Source: an uncultured SAR86 cluster bacterium (lineage in GTDB: Bacteria > Pseudomonadota > Gammaproteobacteria > Magnimaribacterales > D2472). Taken from it: a stretch of DNA of 64,000 nt. Positions 19,171-28,516 of the stretch are shown one piece after another (position 1 is the first letter of the stretch; each line of letters starts with the position of its first letter). The position numbers and the translations under genes were made by a program. Under the pieces are notes generated by a model that worked only from the letters and a program-made list of their open reading frames with translations, ran no database searches and was not told the origin of the DNA. The stretch covers positions 1 to 64,000 of the forward strand of contig CABYNW010000003.1 of assembly GCA_902520495.1 (NCBI GenBank). The letters are read 5' to 3'.

Positions 19171-19734
19171 ATGAAAAAACTATTTATTCAATCGGAATGT
19201 TTACTAAAAGATTCATCTCAGCTTGCATGGAATGTTTATGAATCGGGATTTGAACCAAACTACATAATAGGTGTATGGAGAGGCGGTGCCCCAATTGGAA
19301 TCGCTGTTCAAGAGTTCTTAAGTTTTCTTGGCTTAAAGTCTGACCATGTTGCTGTTAGAACTTCCTATTATTCCGGTATGGATAGTAGAAAAGATAGCGT
19401 ACAAGTTTATGGATTAAACTATGTTATTAGACAGCTTGAATCTGAAGATAGGCTCTTAATTGTCGATGATGTGCATGATACTGGTAATTCAATTGCTCAA
19501 ATTATTAACGATATAACATTGGCTTGTAAAAAAAATACACCTGAAATCAAAGTTGCCACTCCATATTACAAACCAAATAAGAGTCAAACTGGAAGAAAGC
19601 CAGATTTTTATATTCATGAAACTGATCAGTGGCTTGTATTTCCTCATGAGCTTGAAGGACTTACTTTAGATGAAATAAAAGCTAATAAACCCCAATTGAC
19701 TGATTTAATTTCTAAGATAAAAGATAAAATTTAG
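19171..19734 (+). CDS. Purine phosphoribosyltransferase (hypoxanthine/xanthine type)
   Basis: A 187-residue type I phosphoribosyltransferase that joins a purine base to PRPP. The PRPP loop LLIVDDVHDTGNS carries the acidic pair Asp99-Asp100 and ends at Thr104-Gly105-Asn106; YIIGVWRGGAPIG is the pyrophosphate-binding loop. The fold resembles xanthine/hypoxanthine-guanine PRTases more than Apt, which is present separately at 26101. Its position just before guaB and guaA supports purine salvage. The exact base is not determinable here. Confidence 0.85.
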   Translation: MKKLFIQSECLLKDSSQLAWNVYESGFEPNYIIGVWRGGAPIGIAVQEFLSFLGLKSDHVAVRTSYYSGMDSRKDSVQVYGLNYVIRQLESEDRLLIVDDVHDTGNSIAQIINDITLACKKNTPEIKVATPYYKPNKSQTGRKPDFYIHETDQWLVFPHELEGLTLDEIKANKPQLTDLISKIKDKI

Positions 19735-19779
19735 ACATCAGATAAAATTCTCAGCCTTTTTTTTCTTTTTTCCTTTGGT

Positions 19780-19785
19780 TATAAT
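19780..19785 (+). promoter_or_regulatory. -10 box of guaB, placed for a leaderless transcript
   Basis: A perfect TATAAT ends five bases before the guaB ATG (19791). If used, transcription would start at or within a base or two of the start codon. No ribosome binding site precedes the ATG and no good -35 box is visible, since the region upstream is a pyrimidine tract (19757-19776). Confidence 0.4.
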
Positions 19786-19790
19786 CTGAC

Positions 19791-21254
19791 ATGGAAAAAT
19801 TAAAATATAAAGCACTAACTTTCGACGATGTGTTGCTTCTTCCAAAGTATAGCGATTTTCTCCCAAGCGAAGCTTGCATCGAATCTAAACTAACAAAAAA
19901 CATTACTCTTAAGACTCCGCTCTTATCTGCGGCAATGGATACTGTAACTGAATCGAAAATGGCTATCTCTCTAGCAGAAGCTGGTGGCATAGGCATAATT
20001 CATAAGAATAACTCAATTGAAGATCAGGCAGCCCAAGTTAAAGCTGTTAAAAAGTATGAAAGCGGTATTGTTAGAGACCCAGTAACTATAGCCTCTAATA
20101 AGTCTATAGGCGAACTGAGACAACTGACTAATGAGTTAAGTATTTCTGGAATGCCTGTAGTTGATGATGGAAAACTGCAAGGAATAGTCACAAGTAGAGA
20201 TTTTAGATATGCAGAAAATATGGATGCTAATGTTTCATCAATAATGACACCTTTTGAAAAATTAGTAACAGTTGAAGAGGGATTTTCTCAAGAAGATGTA
20301 ATGAAATTAATGTATAACAACAGAATTGAAAAGATATTAGTTCTTGATAGTGATAATAATTTATCTGGATTGGTGACTATGAAAGATATTGAGAAATCTG
20401 CACAGCATCCTAATGCTACAAAGGATTCTTCAGGAAGACTTCAGGTTGGAGCTGCTATTGGTACTGGAGAAGATACTCTTGATAGAGCAGAGGCTTTAGT
20501 TGAAGCTGGTGTTGACGTGTTTGTTATTGATAGTGCTCATGGCCATTCTTTAAATGTTATTAATACTATTAAAGCAATAAAAGATAAATTTAAAGATATT
20601 GATATTATTGGTGGAAATATTGCTACAGCAGAAGCAGCAACAGAGCTTGTAAAAGCAGGTGCTGATGCTGTAAAAGTTGGCATGGGTCCTGGCTCTATAT
20701 GTACTACAAGAATTATAGCTGGTATAGGAGTGCCTCAAATTAGTGCAATTTTAGAAATAAAGAAAGCTCTCGTTGGAGGAGATATTAATATTATTGCAGA
20801 TGGTGGAATTAGATTTTCAGGAGATATAGCTAAAGCTATTGCAGCGGGTGCTGATTCAGTAATGCTTGGCAGTCTTTTTGCAGGAACTGAAGAAGCTCCA
20901 GGAAAAGTAGAGCTTTTTCAAGGGAGAAGCTTTAAAACATACAGAGGAATGGGCTCTATTGGAGCTATGACAGAAAGAGATGATGCAAATAGATATTTAC
21001 AGGAAGATGTTGAGACAGATAAATTAGTACCTGAGGGAATAGAGGGAAGAGTTCCTTATAAAGGCTTGGTAATTAATGTTATTAATCAATTAGTTGGTGG
21101 AGTAAGGCAAAGTATGGGCTACATTGGCTGTAAAAATGTTAAAGATATGCAAAATAACAGTCAATTTGTGGAGATTACAAATGCTGGCATGGCTGAAAGT
21201 CATGTTCATGACGTAATGATTACAAAAGAAGCTCCAAATTATCAAAGAAGTTAA
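19791..21254 (+). CDS. guaB: IMP dehydrogenase
   Basis: A 487-residue enzyme that oxidises IMP to XMP with NAD, the committed step to GMP. The start [20 protein letters not shown] aligns with the usual IMPDH N-terminus. A CBS pair occupies about residues 93-205, the catalytic loop is GPGSICTTR with Cys304, and [10 protein letters not shown]... near the flap follows. Full length for the family. guaA begins 4 bases after its stop, so the two form the classical guaBA operon. The start has no Shine-Dalgarno sequence and a TATAAT immediately upstream. Confidence 0.97.
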   Translation: MEKLKYKALTFDDVLLLPKYSDFLPSEACIESKLTKNITLKTPLLSAAMDTVTESKMAISLAEAGGIGIIHKNNSIEDQAAQVKAVKKYESGIVRDPVTIASNKSIGELRQLTNELSISGMPVVDDGKLQGIVTSRDFRYAENMDANVSSIMTPFEKLVTVEEGFSQEDVMKLMYNNRIEKILVLDSDNNLSGLVTMKDIEKSAQHPNATKDSSGRLQVGAAIGTGEDTLDRAEALVEAGVDVFVIDSAHGHSLNVINTIKAIKDKFKDIDIIGGNIATAEAATELVKAGADAVKVGMGPGSICTTRIIAGIGVPQISAILEIKKALVGGDINIIADGGIRFSGDIAKAIAAGADSVMLGSLFAGTEEAPGKVELFQGRSFKTYRGMGSIGAMTERDDANRYLQEDVETDKLVPEGIEGRVPYKGLVINVINQLVGGVRQSMGYIGCKNVKDMQNNSQFVEITNAGMAESHVHDVMITKEAPNYQRS

Positions 21255-21258
21255 TTCA

Positions 21259-22824
21259 ATGAGTAAGCTATCTATTAGCAATAAAAAAATTGATACTATT
21301 TTGGTATTAGATTTTGGTTCTCAATATACGCAATTAATTGCAAGAAGAATAAGAGAAAGTGACGTTTATTCTGAAATTTTGCCTTGGGACATAGATGAAT
21401 CAAGAATTACTAAACTTAACCCCAAAGGAATAATTCTCTCTGGAGGACCTAATTCAGTAACAGAAACCTTCACACCTAGAGTTCCTCAGTTTGTTTTTGA
21501 TTTAGGAATACCTATCCTTGGTATCTGTTATGGGATGCAAACTCTTGCAGAACAAATGGGTGGTCATGTTATATCTGCTGATCAAAAAGAATTTGGCCAC
21601 TCTGAATTAGAAGTTGTAAGCGATTCTGTAATATTTAAAAACTTAGGTAAAAAAATTAATGTTTGGATGAGTCATGGAGATCAAGTCCAAGATTTGCCAG
21701 ATGAATTCAACTTAATTGCATTAACTAATACAGCTCCCATTGCAGCAATGGAGCATAAAAGTCTAGCAATTTACGCTATACAATTTCATCCAGAAGTAAC
21801 TCATACAGAACATGGACAAAAAATTTTAGACAATTTTATTTTTGATATTTGCAATGCAAATACTGATTGGAAAATGGACGATTTAATTTCACAAAGAATA
21901 GAAGAAATTAAGGCTCAAGTTCAAGACAGCAAAGTCTTATTAGGTTTATCTGGGGGTGTGGATTCTTCAGTAACAGCTGCGCTTCTTCATAAAGCAATTG
22001 GTAAAAAATTAACATGTGTTTTTGTAGATAACGGTTTGCTTAGAAAGGGCGAAGCAGATCAAGTAATGCAAACCTTTAAAGAAAATATGAATCTAAATGT
22101 TATTAAATCCGATAGTGAGGAAGTTTTTTTAAGACATTTAAAAGATATAGACGATCCAGAACAAAAAAGAAAAGTTATCGGCAGAACCTTTATCGATGTT
22201 TTTGATGCTGAGGCAATTAAACTTAAAGATATCAATTTTTTAGCACAGGGAACAATATACCCAGATGTAATTGAATCATCTGGCTCAGAATCAGAAGAAG
22301 CAAGAGTAATAAAGTCTCATCACAACGTAGGAGGGCTTCCTGAAGAGATGAAATTAGATTTAGTTGAACCTATTAGAGATCTTTTTAAGGATGAAGTTAG
22401 AAGAATGGGTGTAGAGCTTGGAATATCTAAAGAAATGTTAGAAAGGCATCCATTTCCTGGCCCAGGTTTAGGCGTAAGAATTATTGGTGAAATTACAAAA
22501 GAAAAAACAAAAATTCTCCAAGAAGCAGATCATATCTTTATAGAAGAACTTATCAAAGCAGATTTATACGATAAAGTTAGCCAAGCATTTGCGGTTTTAC
22601 TTCCAGTTAAGTCAGTTGGTGTTGTTGGCGATGAAAGAAGATATGCAGAGGTTATTGCTCTTAGAGCTGTTGAAACAGTAGATTTTATGACAGCAAGATG
22701 GGCACATTTGCCATATGAATTTCTTGAACATGTTTCAAACCGTATTGTTAATGAAATAGAGCAAGTTAGTAGAGTTGTTTATGATATTTCAAGTAAACCA
22801 CCTGCAACTATTGAGTGGGAGTGA
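21259..22824 (+). CDS. guaA: GMP synthase (glutamine-hydrolysing)
   Basis: A 521-residue enzyme that aminates XMP to GMP. The class I glutamine amidotransferase domain (1-200) has the nucleophile Cys90 in GICYGMQ and the [11 protein letters not shown] His-Glu pair. The ATP-pyrophosphatase domain carries SGGVDSS at 231-237, and the dimerisation domain ends with KPPATIEWE, the normal terminus. It is the second gene of guaBA and is followed by an intrinsic terminator. Confidence 0.97.
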   Translation: MSKLSISNKKIDTILVLDFGSQYTQLIARRIRESDVYSEILPWDIDESRITKLNPKGIILSGGPNSVTETFTPRVPQFVFDLGIPILGICYGMQTLAEQMGGHVISADQKEFGHSELEVVSDSVIFKNLGKKINVWMSHGDQVQDLPDEFNLIALTNTAPIAAMEHKSLAIYAIQFHPEVTHTEHGQKILDNFIFDICNANTDWKMDDLISQRIEEIKAQVQDSKVLLGLSGGVDSSVTAALLHKAIGKKLTCVFVDNGLLRKGEADQVMQTFKENMNLNVIKSDSEEVFLRHLKDIDDPEQKRKVIGRTFIDVFDAEAIKLKDINFLAQGTIYPDVIESSGSESEEARVIKSHHNVGGLPEEMKLDLVEPIRDLFKDEVRRMGVELGISKEMLERHPFPGPGLGVRIIGEITKEKTKILQEADHIFIEELIKADLYDKVSQAFAVLLPVKSVGVVGDERRYAEVIALRAVETVDFMTARWAHLPYEFLEHVSNRIVNEIEQVSRVVYDISSKPPATIEWE

Positions 22825-22836
22825 AAAATATCCCTG

Positions 22837-22865
22837 AAACCCTTATTCTTATAGGGTTTTCGTTT
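22837..22865 (+). terminator. Intrinsic terminator after guaA
   Basis: AAACCCT (22837-22843) pairs with AGGGTTT (22853-22859) around a nine-base loop that can itself add two or three A-T pairs. The T-rich tail TTTTCGTTT follows directly. It lies 12 bases after the guaA stop. Confidence 0.75.
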
Positions 22866-22882
22866 GACAAAGTTTGTCAAAC
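22862..22882. promoter_or_regulatory. Perfect 21-bp inverted repeat, operator-like
   Basis: GTTTGACAAA and TTTGTCAAAC are perfect 10-bp complementary arms around one central G. The site sits between the guaA terminator and the acyltransferase gene, about 100 bases before the latter's ATG. Dyads of this size with almost no spacer are typical of dimeric repressor sites. As RNA it could also form a 9-bp stem with a 3-base loop. Confidence 0.5.
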
Positions 22883-22978
22883 TTAACAAAAAGCACTACC
22901 TTTTTTAAAACTTTGACGAATTCCTGCAATTATTAGTTAAAAGATAATTATTTATGATGTTAAAGGTTACAATAATTA

Positions 22979-24862
22979 ATGGTTTACAGAGCAGAAATAG
23001 ATGGTTTAAGGGCATTAGCAGTTATACCAGTAATCTTATTTCATGCTGGGTTTGACTGGTATAGTGGTGGCTTTGTAGGTGTAGATGTTTTCTTTGTGAT
23101 CAGTGGTTATTTGATTACAACCATTATTATCTCTGAGATGGCTGAGGATAAATTTAGTATCGTAAATTTTTATGAACGTCGCGCCCGCAGGATTCTTCCA
23201 GCCCTATTTTTTGTAATGGCTGCTTGTTTGCCGTTTGCTTGGTTGTTGCTAGCACCAAGTGAACTAAAAGATTTTGGACAGAGTTTGGTTGCGGTATCGA
23301 CGTTTTCTTCCAATATTCTTTTTTGGACAGAAAGCGGTTATTTTAGTGCTAATTCTGAATTAAAACCATTAATTCATACTTGGAGTTTGGCTGTTGAAGA
23401 GCAGTACTACATAATTTTCCCTATTTTTCTTATGTTCACTTGGCGACTAGGCATCAAGTGGATCTTAATCCTACTATCGATATTCTTTTTTGTTAGTTTA
23501 GGAGTTGCTCAATGGGGCGCTTTTAATATGCCCGATGCTTCATTCTTTCTGCTACCAACAAGAGGTTGGGAATTACTTGTTGGCGTCTTTGCTGCCTTCT
23601 ATCTCAAGTACAACACACACCTAAAATCTCAGTCTTTAAATCAAGTATTAAGTCTGATTGGCTTTGGAATGATTGTTTATTCAATTATCGCTTTTGATAA
23701 AACAACTCCTTTCCCAAGCTTATATGCTTTGATTCCAACTATTGGAACAGGTTTGTTGATTTTGTGCGCTGTTCCAAAAACGTTTATTCATATGATACTC
23801 AGTCTAAAACCAATTGTTGGTGTAGGACTAATTTCCTACAGCGCTTATTTATGGCACCAACCTTTATTAGCATTTGCCAGGCATAGTGCTATGGGAGAGG
23901 TTTCTGATATTATTTTGATTTCTTTGTGTAGCGCCTCATTAATGTTGGCATGGTTTAGTTGGCGTTATGTTGAAAAGCCTTTTAGGAGTAAAGGCAAAGT
24001 CTCGTTTCGGCGTTTATTTACTTCTTGTGGCTTGACTTTGTCTCTCTTTATAGGACTAGGCTTATATATTCATGTCAAAGATGGTTTTAAAACTAGGATT
24101 AATTCAGATGTTGATTTGGCAACAATTATGCCCTCTCCATTACGTAATGAATGTCATACCAAAGACCTGCCTTGTAAGTATTTTAAAGAGAGGATTGAGT
24201 GGGCGACTTTTGGTGACTCTCATGTTGTAGAGCTTACATATGCGCTTGCCAATAATCTAAGTAAATATGATGTTGGAGTTGAGCACAACAGCTATACCGG
24301 CTGTCAGCCATCTATTTCCAATACTCTCTCTAAATGCCATATTTGGGAAAAACAAACATTGGAGAGATTGGTGGAATCACAAACGATTAAAAATATTGTT
24401 GTTTCATATAGACTGGCAAATTATCTGTTTGGAGAATCAGAAGGTGTATATCCCAGTTTGCCGTTCGAGGGCACAGATAAAGATAGAGAATCCATATGGA
24501 ATGACCTTATTACAATCTTTACAAAATTATCTGAAAGCGGAAAGAAGGTTTATTTTGTAGTTCAAGTACCTGAGTTGCCGGATAATGTAGAGAGTCTCGC
24601 TTTTCATAACAATCTTGAAACAAACATTAGACTTAAAGGTGTTACTAGGGCATGGTGGGATCAACGGAATATGTTTGTTTCTGAGCGGTTAGGGAACTTG
24701 CCTAAAAATGTCATAATCGTTGATACTACAGACCTATTTTGTGATCCTAATTGGTGCTATGCGAGCAATTCTGATGGCTTTCTATATATTGATGATCACC
24801 ATTTATCAGTTTATGGCGCGACCACAATTATAGAAGAGTTTTTGAGAGAAACAATTGACTAA
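22979..24862 (+). CDS. Acyltransferase-3 with SGNH domain (OafA/YrhL-type glycan O-acetylase)
   Basis: A 627-residue inner-membrane protein. Residues 1 to about 360 are an acyltransferase-3 domain with about ten membrane helices, opening with YRAEIDGLRALAVIPVILFH and containing GGFVGVDVFFVISGYLI and WSLAVEEQYY. A periplasmic SGNH hydrolase-like domain follows, with GDSH at 412-415 and a D605-x-x-H608 pair before LSVYGA. Such fusions O-acetylate surface polysaccharide or peptidoglycan. Codon use is unlike the neighbours: CGN arginine codons are frequent (several at 23176-23191), suggesting acquisition. No strong ribosome binding site is visible. Confidence 0.9.
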   Translation: MVYRAEIDGLRALAVIPVILFHAGFDWYSGGFVGVDVFFVISGYLITTIIISEMAEDKFSIVNFYERRARRILPALFFVMAACLPFAWLLLAPSELKDFGQSLVAVSTFSSNILFWTESGYFSANSELKPLIHTWSLAVEEQYYIIFPIFLMFTWRLGIKWILILLSIFFFVSLGVAQWGAFNMPDASFFLLPTRGWELLVGVFAAFYLKYNTHLKSQSLNQVLSLIGFGMIVYSIIAFDKTTPFPSLYALIPTIGTGLLILCAVPKTFIHMILSLKPIVGVGLISYSAYLWHQPLLAFARHSAMGEVSDIILISLCSASLMLAWFSWRYVEKPFRSKGKVSFRRLFTSCGLTLSLFIGLGLYIHVKDGFKTRINSDVDLATIMPSPLRNECHTKDLPCKYFKERIEWATFGDSHVVELTYALANNLSKYDVGVEHNSYTGCQPSISNTLSKCHIWEKQTLERLVESQTIKNIVVSYRLANYLFGESEGVYPSLPFEGTDKDRESIWNDLITIFTKLSESGKKVYFVVQVPELPDNVESLAFHNNLETNIRLKGVTRAWWDQRNMFVSERLGNLPKNVIIVDTTDLFCDPNWCYASNSDGFLYIDDHHLSVYGATTIIEEFLRETID

Positions 24863-25256
24863 AAAAAGTAAAACTGATTTAAAAGAAATATTAAAACATG
24901 TAAACACTATCGCTATTGTAGGAGCAAGCTCGAATCCTGAAAGAGATAGTTATAAGGTTATGAAGTTCTTGATAGATTATGGTTATAAAGTTTTCCCAGT
25001 TAATCCAAAAGAAAATGATATCTTAGGAAGAAAATGTTATTCAAACTTAAAGGCAATTGAAAAAAAGATTGATATGGTAGACATTTTTCGTGCCAATGAA
25101 TTTATATATGATCTTGCTAAAGAGGCAATAGAAATTAATGCAAATATTATTTGGACACAAGAGGGCATAGTCAATGAAAAAGCTGCATCTTTAGGAGAAA
25201 AAAATGGTCTTCAAGTCGTAATGGATGAATGCCCCAAGAAGATTTTAAACTCTTGA
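24855..25256 (+). CDS. CoA-binding-domain protein (YccU-like)
   Basis: A 133-residue single Rossmann-fold protein of the CoA_binding (YccU) family: IAIVGASSNPERDSYKVMKF at about 18-37, FPVNPKENDILGRKCY, then IWTQEGIVNEKA and a C-terminal MDECPKK. It lacks the other domains of succinyl-CoA synthetase or acyl-CoA ligases, and small family members have no settled function. TTG at 24855 is the probable start, overlapping the acyltransferase stop by 8 bases. Codon use returns to the AT-rich style of the rest of the window. Confidence 0.85.
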   Translation: MTKKSKTDLKEILKHVNTIAIVGASSNPERDSYKVMKFLIDYGYKVFPVNPKENDILGRKCYSNLKAIEKKIDMVDIFRANEFIYDLAKEAIEINANIIWTQEGIVNEKAASLGEKNGLQVVMDECPKKILNS

Positions 25257-25294
25257 AATTGGACTAATAATTATATTTATCATTTAATTAAGTT

Positions 25295-26104
25295 ATGAAA
25301 GATGATACAAAAAATATTCTTGACCAGGTAGTAGATGAGACAGGTATACTCAGACTCACACTAGATGATCAGAATAATAAAAATGCTTTGTCAGAATTTA
25401 TGATGCAGGAACTTATTAATGCAATCGATAATGCCTCTTTAGATAATTCAATCAAAGTGGTTGTAATTGCAGCAAAGGGAAATGTTTTTTGTTCTGGACA
25501 TAATCTTAAAGAAATTACAGATGCAAGAAGCAAAGATGATGAAGGGGCTTCGTATTTTATGAGTCTATTCAAATTATGTTCATCGTTGATGCAATTAATT
25601 GTAAATTGCCCAAAACCTGTTATTGCTGAAGTTAACGGAATTGCAACAGCAGCTGGCTGCCAGCTTGTTGCAAGCTGTGATTTGGCTATATCTTCTTCTG
25701 ATGCATCGTTTGCAACTCCAGGAGTTAATATTGGTCTTTTTTGCTCAACTCCTATGGTTGCTTTATCAAGAAATGTTAATAAAAAAGATGCAATGAAAAT
25801 GCTCTTAACTGGAGATATGGTAGATGCTCCTGAAGCGAAAAGAATTTCATTAATTAATGATCACGTTCCTTGTGATCAATTAACAGACTCTGTGATGAAG
25901 TTAGCTAAAAAAATTTCTAAAAAGTCACAAAAGACATTACAAACCGGTAAAGAAGGGTTCTATAAACAATATGAGATGAGTTTATCTGATGCATATGAAT
26001 ATACATCAAAAGTAATGACTGAAAACACTTTGCGAGATGATGCAAAGGAAGGTATTGATGCTTTTATAGAAAAAAGAGACCCAAATTGGAATAATGACCA
26101 ATGA
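25295..26104 (+). CDS. Enoyl-CoA hydratase/isomerase (ECHDC3-like)
   Basis: A 269-residue crotonase. The oxyanion-hole segments FCSGHNLKEI and GIATAAGCQLVASCDLAIS are present; the FCSGHNLKE form with a late Gly-Leu-Phe-Cys segment is typical of ECHDC3-like members rather than of the FadB-type hydratase, whose two catalytic Glu residues are not evident. Probable role in acyl-CoA metabolism; substrate unknown. Its stop overlaps the apt start (ATGA). Confidence 0.85.
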   Translation: MKDDTKNILDQVVDETGILRLTLDDQNNKNALSEFMMQELINAIDNASLDNSIKVVVIAAKGNVFCSGHNLKEITDARSKDDEGASYFMSLFKLCSSLMQLIVNCPKPVIAEVNGIATAAGCQLVASCDLAISSSDASFATPGVNIGLFCSTPMVALSRNVNKKDAMKMLLTGDMVDAPEAKRISLINDHVPCDQLTDSVMKLAKKISKKSQKTLQTGKEGFYKQYEMSLSDAYEYTSKVMTENTLRDDAKEGIDAFIEKRDPNWNNDQ

Positions 26105-26646
26105 GCAAAGATCCATTAGATCTTAAACAATATATTAGAACAGTAGATAATTTTCCTATAGAAGGAATTGAATTTAAAGACATTACAAGTCTTATAGAAA
26201 CACCAAATGCTTTTGTTAAAACATGTGATGAAATTACTAGAATTTCAAAAGATTTTGGTGCAGATATAGTGGCGAGTATAGAAAGCAGAGGATTTATTTT
26301 TGCCGGAACAATAGCTAGAGATTTGCATCTCCCATTTGTTTTAGCAAGAAAACCTGGAAAGCTTCCTAATGAAACTTTTCAAAAAAGTTTTGATCTTGAG
26401 TACGGGAGTACATCCATAGAGATTCAAAAAAATACTAAAGTAGAGGTGAACCAGAAAATTGTAATTGTTGATGATCTAGTTGCAACTGGCGGAACAGCAA
26501 TAGCATGCGCAGAATTATTTACTGAAAACTTTGGTGTTAAAAATTCAGATATATTGATTTTAGGTATTATCGATTTAACCGCACTAGGGGGAAGTAAATT
26601 AATTAGAGAAAGAGATTACAAAATACAAACCCTAATAGATTACTGA
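26101..26646 (+). CDS. apt: Adenine phosphoribosyltransferase
   Basis: A 181-residue enzyme that converts adenine and PRPP to AMP. The N-terminal YIRTVDNFPIEGIEFKDIT is diagnostic of Apt; ESRGFIFAG is the base/pyrophosphate loop, RKPGKLP the flexible loop, and VIVDDLVATGGTA (121-133) the PRPP site. Length is normal. It overlaps the preceding crotonase by 4 bases, so the two are translationally coupled. Its stop overlaps a convergent SDR gene by 7 bases. Confidence 0.95.
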   Translation: MSKDPLDLKQYIRTVDNFPIEGIEFKDITSLIETPNAFVKTCDEITRISKDFGADIVASIESRGFIFAGTIARDLHLPFVLARKPGKLPNETFQKSFDLEYGSTSIEIQKNTKVEVNQKIVIVDDLVATGGTAIACAELFTENFGVKNSDILILGIIDLTALGGSKLIRERDYKIQTLIDY

Positions 26647-27395
26647 TTTCTTTTTGTCATTGATTGCCAAATGTTTATTGCAGACTGAAATTTTAAAAAA
26701 GGTTTTGTAATCCTATAGACTATTCCAGGGATGATTTCTGTCTTCCCGCCTCTTGATGCTTTCTCGGTTTCTTTTACAACTGTTTCAGGAGTAACCCACA
26801 TCCATTTTGGTATTTTAGATTCTAAATGATCTAAACCAGCTCTTTTGTGAGCCTCTGTTCTTACATATCCTGGTAAACTTACTGTTACAGTAATCCCTTT
26901 ATGTTTTAATTCAGCAGAGATTGACTTTCCATATGCATAAACACCGGATTTAATACTTGAATATATAGAGGACTTAGGCATTGCTGTAATAGCACCGATA
27001 CTAGAAATAATTACGATTCTTCCAGAGCCTTTATCAATCATTTTGGGAACAAATCCTTCAATTAGGTCAATTACGCCACCACACATTAAGTAATATGCAT
27101 CATTCTTCTCTCTTTCATTTAGTTGTCCTATAGCTCCATTTATAGCTATACCTGCATTAGCGATAATCAAATCTGGAGTTTTAAAGTTAGCAACAATGTC
27201 AGCAATCGATTCTTTTTTTGATAAGTCAACATTATGGAACTCTGCATTTTGGTAATTTAGAATCAACTCAGACTTTTGAGATTTGTCTTTGTTTTTAGAT
27301 ACAAGATCTAATTTCCAACCTTCATTCATAAGATATTTTGAATAGGCAAAACCTATTCCAGATGAGGAACCAGTAACCAGAGCTCTTTTAGCCAT
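26640..27395 (-). CDS. Short-chain dehydrogenase/reductase
   Basis: A 251-residue classical SDR. It has the cofactor motif TGSSSGIG at about 8-15, NAG at IIANAGIA, the catalytic Ser in VIISSIGA and the YSSIK Tyr-Lys pair. The late SLPGYVRTEAHKRAG and a C-terminal hydrophobic/basic tail resemble DltE/YqjQ-like reductases acting on hydrophobic substrates. Substrate is unknown. It is divergent from nagZ. Confidence 0.9.
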   Translation of the reverse strand: MAKRALVTGSSSGIGFAYSKYLMNEGWKLDLVSKNKDKSQKSELILNYQNAEFHNVDLSKKESIADIVANFKTPDLIIANAGIAINGAIGQLNEREKNDAYYLMCGGVIDLIEGFVPKMIDKGSGRIVIISSIGAITAMPKSSIYSSIKSGVYAYGKSISAELKHKGITVTVSLPGYVRTEAHKRAGLDHLESKIPKWMWVTPETVVKETEKASRGGKTEIIPGIVYRITKPFLKFQSAINIWQSMTKRNQ

Positions 27396-27434
27396 AATTT
27401 ATCTTATATCACCAATATAATTTGTTTCAATATT

Positions 27435-27473
27435 ATTCAAGCATAACTTGAATCATATTTCTTTGATATGATT
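27435..27473. promoter_or_regulatory. Two overlapping inverted repeats between the SDR and nagZ genes
   Basis: ATTCAAG (27435-27441) and CTTGAAT (27447-27453) form a 7-bp dyad with a five-base spacer. AATCATAT (27451-27458) and ATATGATT (27466-27473) form an 8-bp dyad with a seven-base spacer, sharing three bases with the first. The second ends five bases before the nagZ ATG and leaves no room for a ribosome binding site. They could be operators for the divergent pair or alternative RNA stems. Confidence 0.4.
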
Positions 27474-27478
27474 AAAAT

Positions 27479-28516
27479 ATGACAAATGAATATGGCAGAC
27501 TCATGCTTGATATCGAAGGCAAGTCTCTGTCTGAAGAAGATAAAAATATAATTTCTAGCAGTCCAGTTGGAGGAATAATTTTCTTTTCCAAAAATTTTGA
27601 ATCTTTTGAACAAATTAAAAATTTAATTAATGAAATAAAAAATATAAAAGAGAATATTATTTTTGCTGTAGATCATGAGGGTGGAAGAGTTCAGAGATTT
27701 GATAGCGAATTTACTAAAATTCCATCAATGCAAGAAATCTCTAATTTTGCAAGAAATAATAATGATTCTTCAATATTTAAAGATATTGGTTGGCTGGCTT
27801 CCAGCGAATTGGTTGCTGTAGGAATTGATATTAATTTTGCACCAGTTCTTGATATTAATAAAAATAATTCAACTGTAATTGGAGATAGATCATTTTCCAA
27901 TAAAAAATTTGAAGTATTGGAATATGCTTCAAATTATATTGATGGAATGCATGAGGCTGGAATGAAATCAACAGGCAAGCATTTCCCAGGACATGGAGGA
28001 GTATTAGGAGACAGCCACATAGAATTACCAATTGATGATAGAAGCCTATATGAATTACATATGAACGACATGCTCCCTTATAGAGATTTAGGTAACAAAC
28101 TTCATGCTGTAATGTGTGCTCACATTGTTTATTCTAAAATTGATGACGAAATTCCAAGTTTTTCTGAACGATGGCTTAAAGATATTCTAAGAGATGATTT
28201 AGATTATAAAGGCCTAGTTTTTAGTGATGATTTAACTATGTCTGGAGCAGGGGATGATTTGTGTTGGAAAAAAGTAGAAAAATCCTTAAAAGCTGGATGT
28301 GATATGGCCTTAATTTGTAATGATAGAAAAGGAGCAAAAGAGTCAATAGATTACATGAATTATACTGGTGTTGAGGACAGTGAAGAAATATCAATCTTAA
28401 AAAGTAATAAAAAACTCGAGTGGCATGAAATAGAAATCAGCTCAAGAGCAAAAGAAATAAAAAGAACTATAAAAGAAATAGGAGATAAGAATGAGAAGAA
28501 TAGTAACAGGGCATAA
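27479..28516 (+). CDS. nagZ: Beta-N-acetylhexosaminidase of peptidoglycan recycling
   Basis: A 345-residue cytoplasmic GH3 enzyme that removes N-acetylglucosamine from anhydromuropeptides. FAVDHEGGRVQRF, KHFPGHG at 167-173 (with the acid/base His of NagZ enzymes two residues on in GHGGVLGDSH) and FSDDLTM with the nucleophile Asp250 are intact. Length matches NagZ of other gammaproteobacteria (about 340). No Shine-Dalgarno sequence precedes the ATG. The 3' end overlaps the cupin gene by 26 bases. Confidence 0.94.
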   Translation: MTNEYGRLMLDIEGKSLSEEDKNIISSSPVGGIIFFSKNFESFEQIKNLINEIKNIKENIIFAVDHEGGRVQRFDSEFTKIPSMQEISNFARNNNDSSIFKDIGWLASSELVAVGIDINFAPVLDINKNNSTVIGDRSFSNKKFEVLEYASNYIDGMHEAGMKSTGKHFPGHGGVLGDSHIELPIDDRSLYELHMNDMLPYRDLGNKLHAVMCAHIVYSKIDDEIPSFSERWLKDILRDDLDYKGLVFSDDLTMSGAGDDLCWKKVEKSLKAGCDMALICNDRKGAKESIDYMNYTGVEDSEEISILKSNKKLEWHEIEISSRAKEIKRTIKEIGDKNEKNSNRA

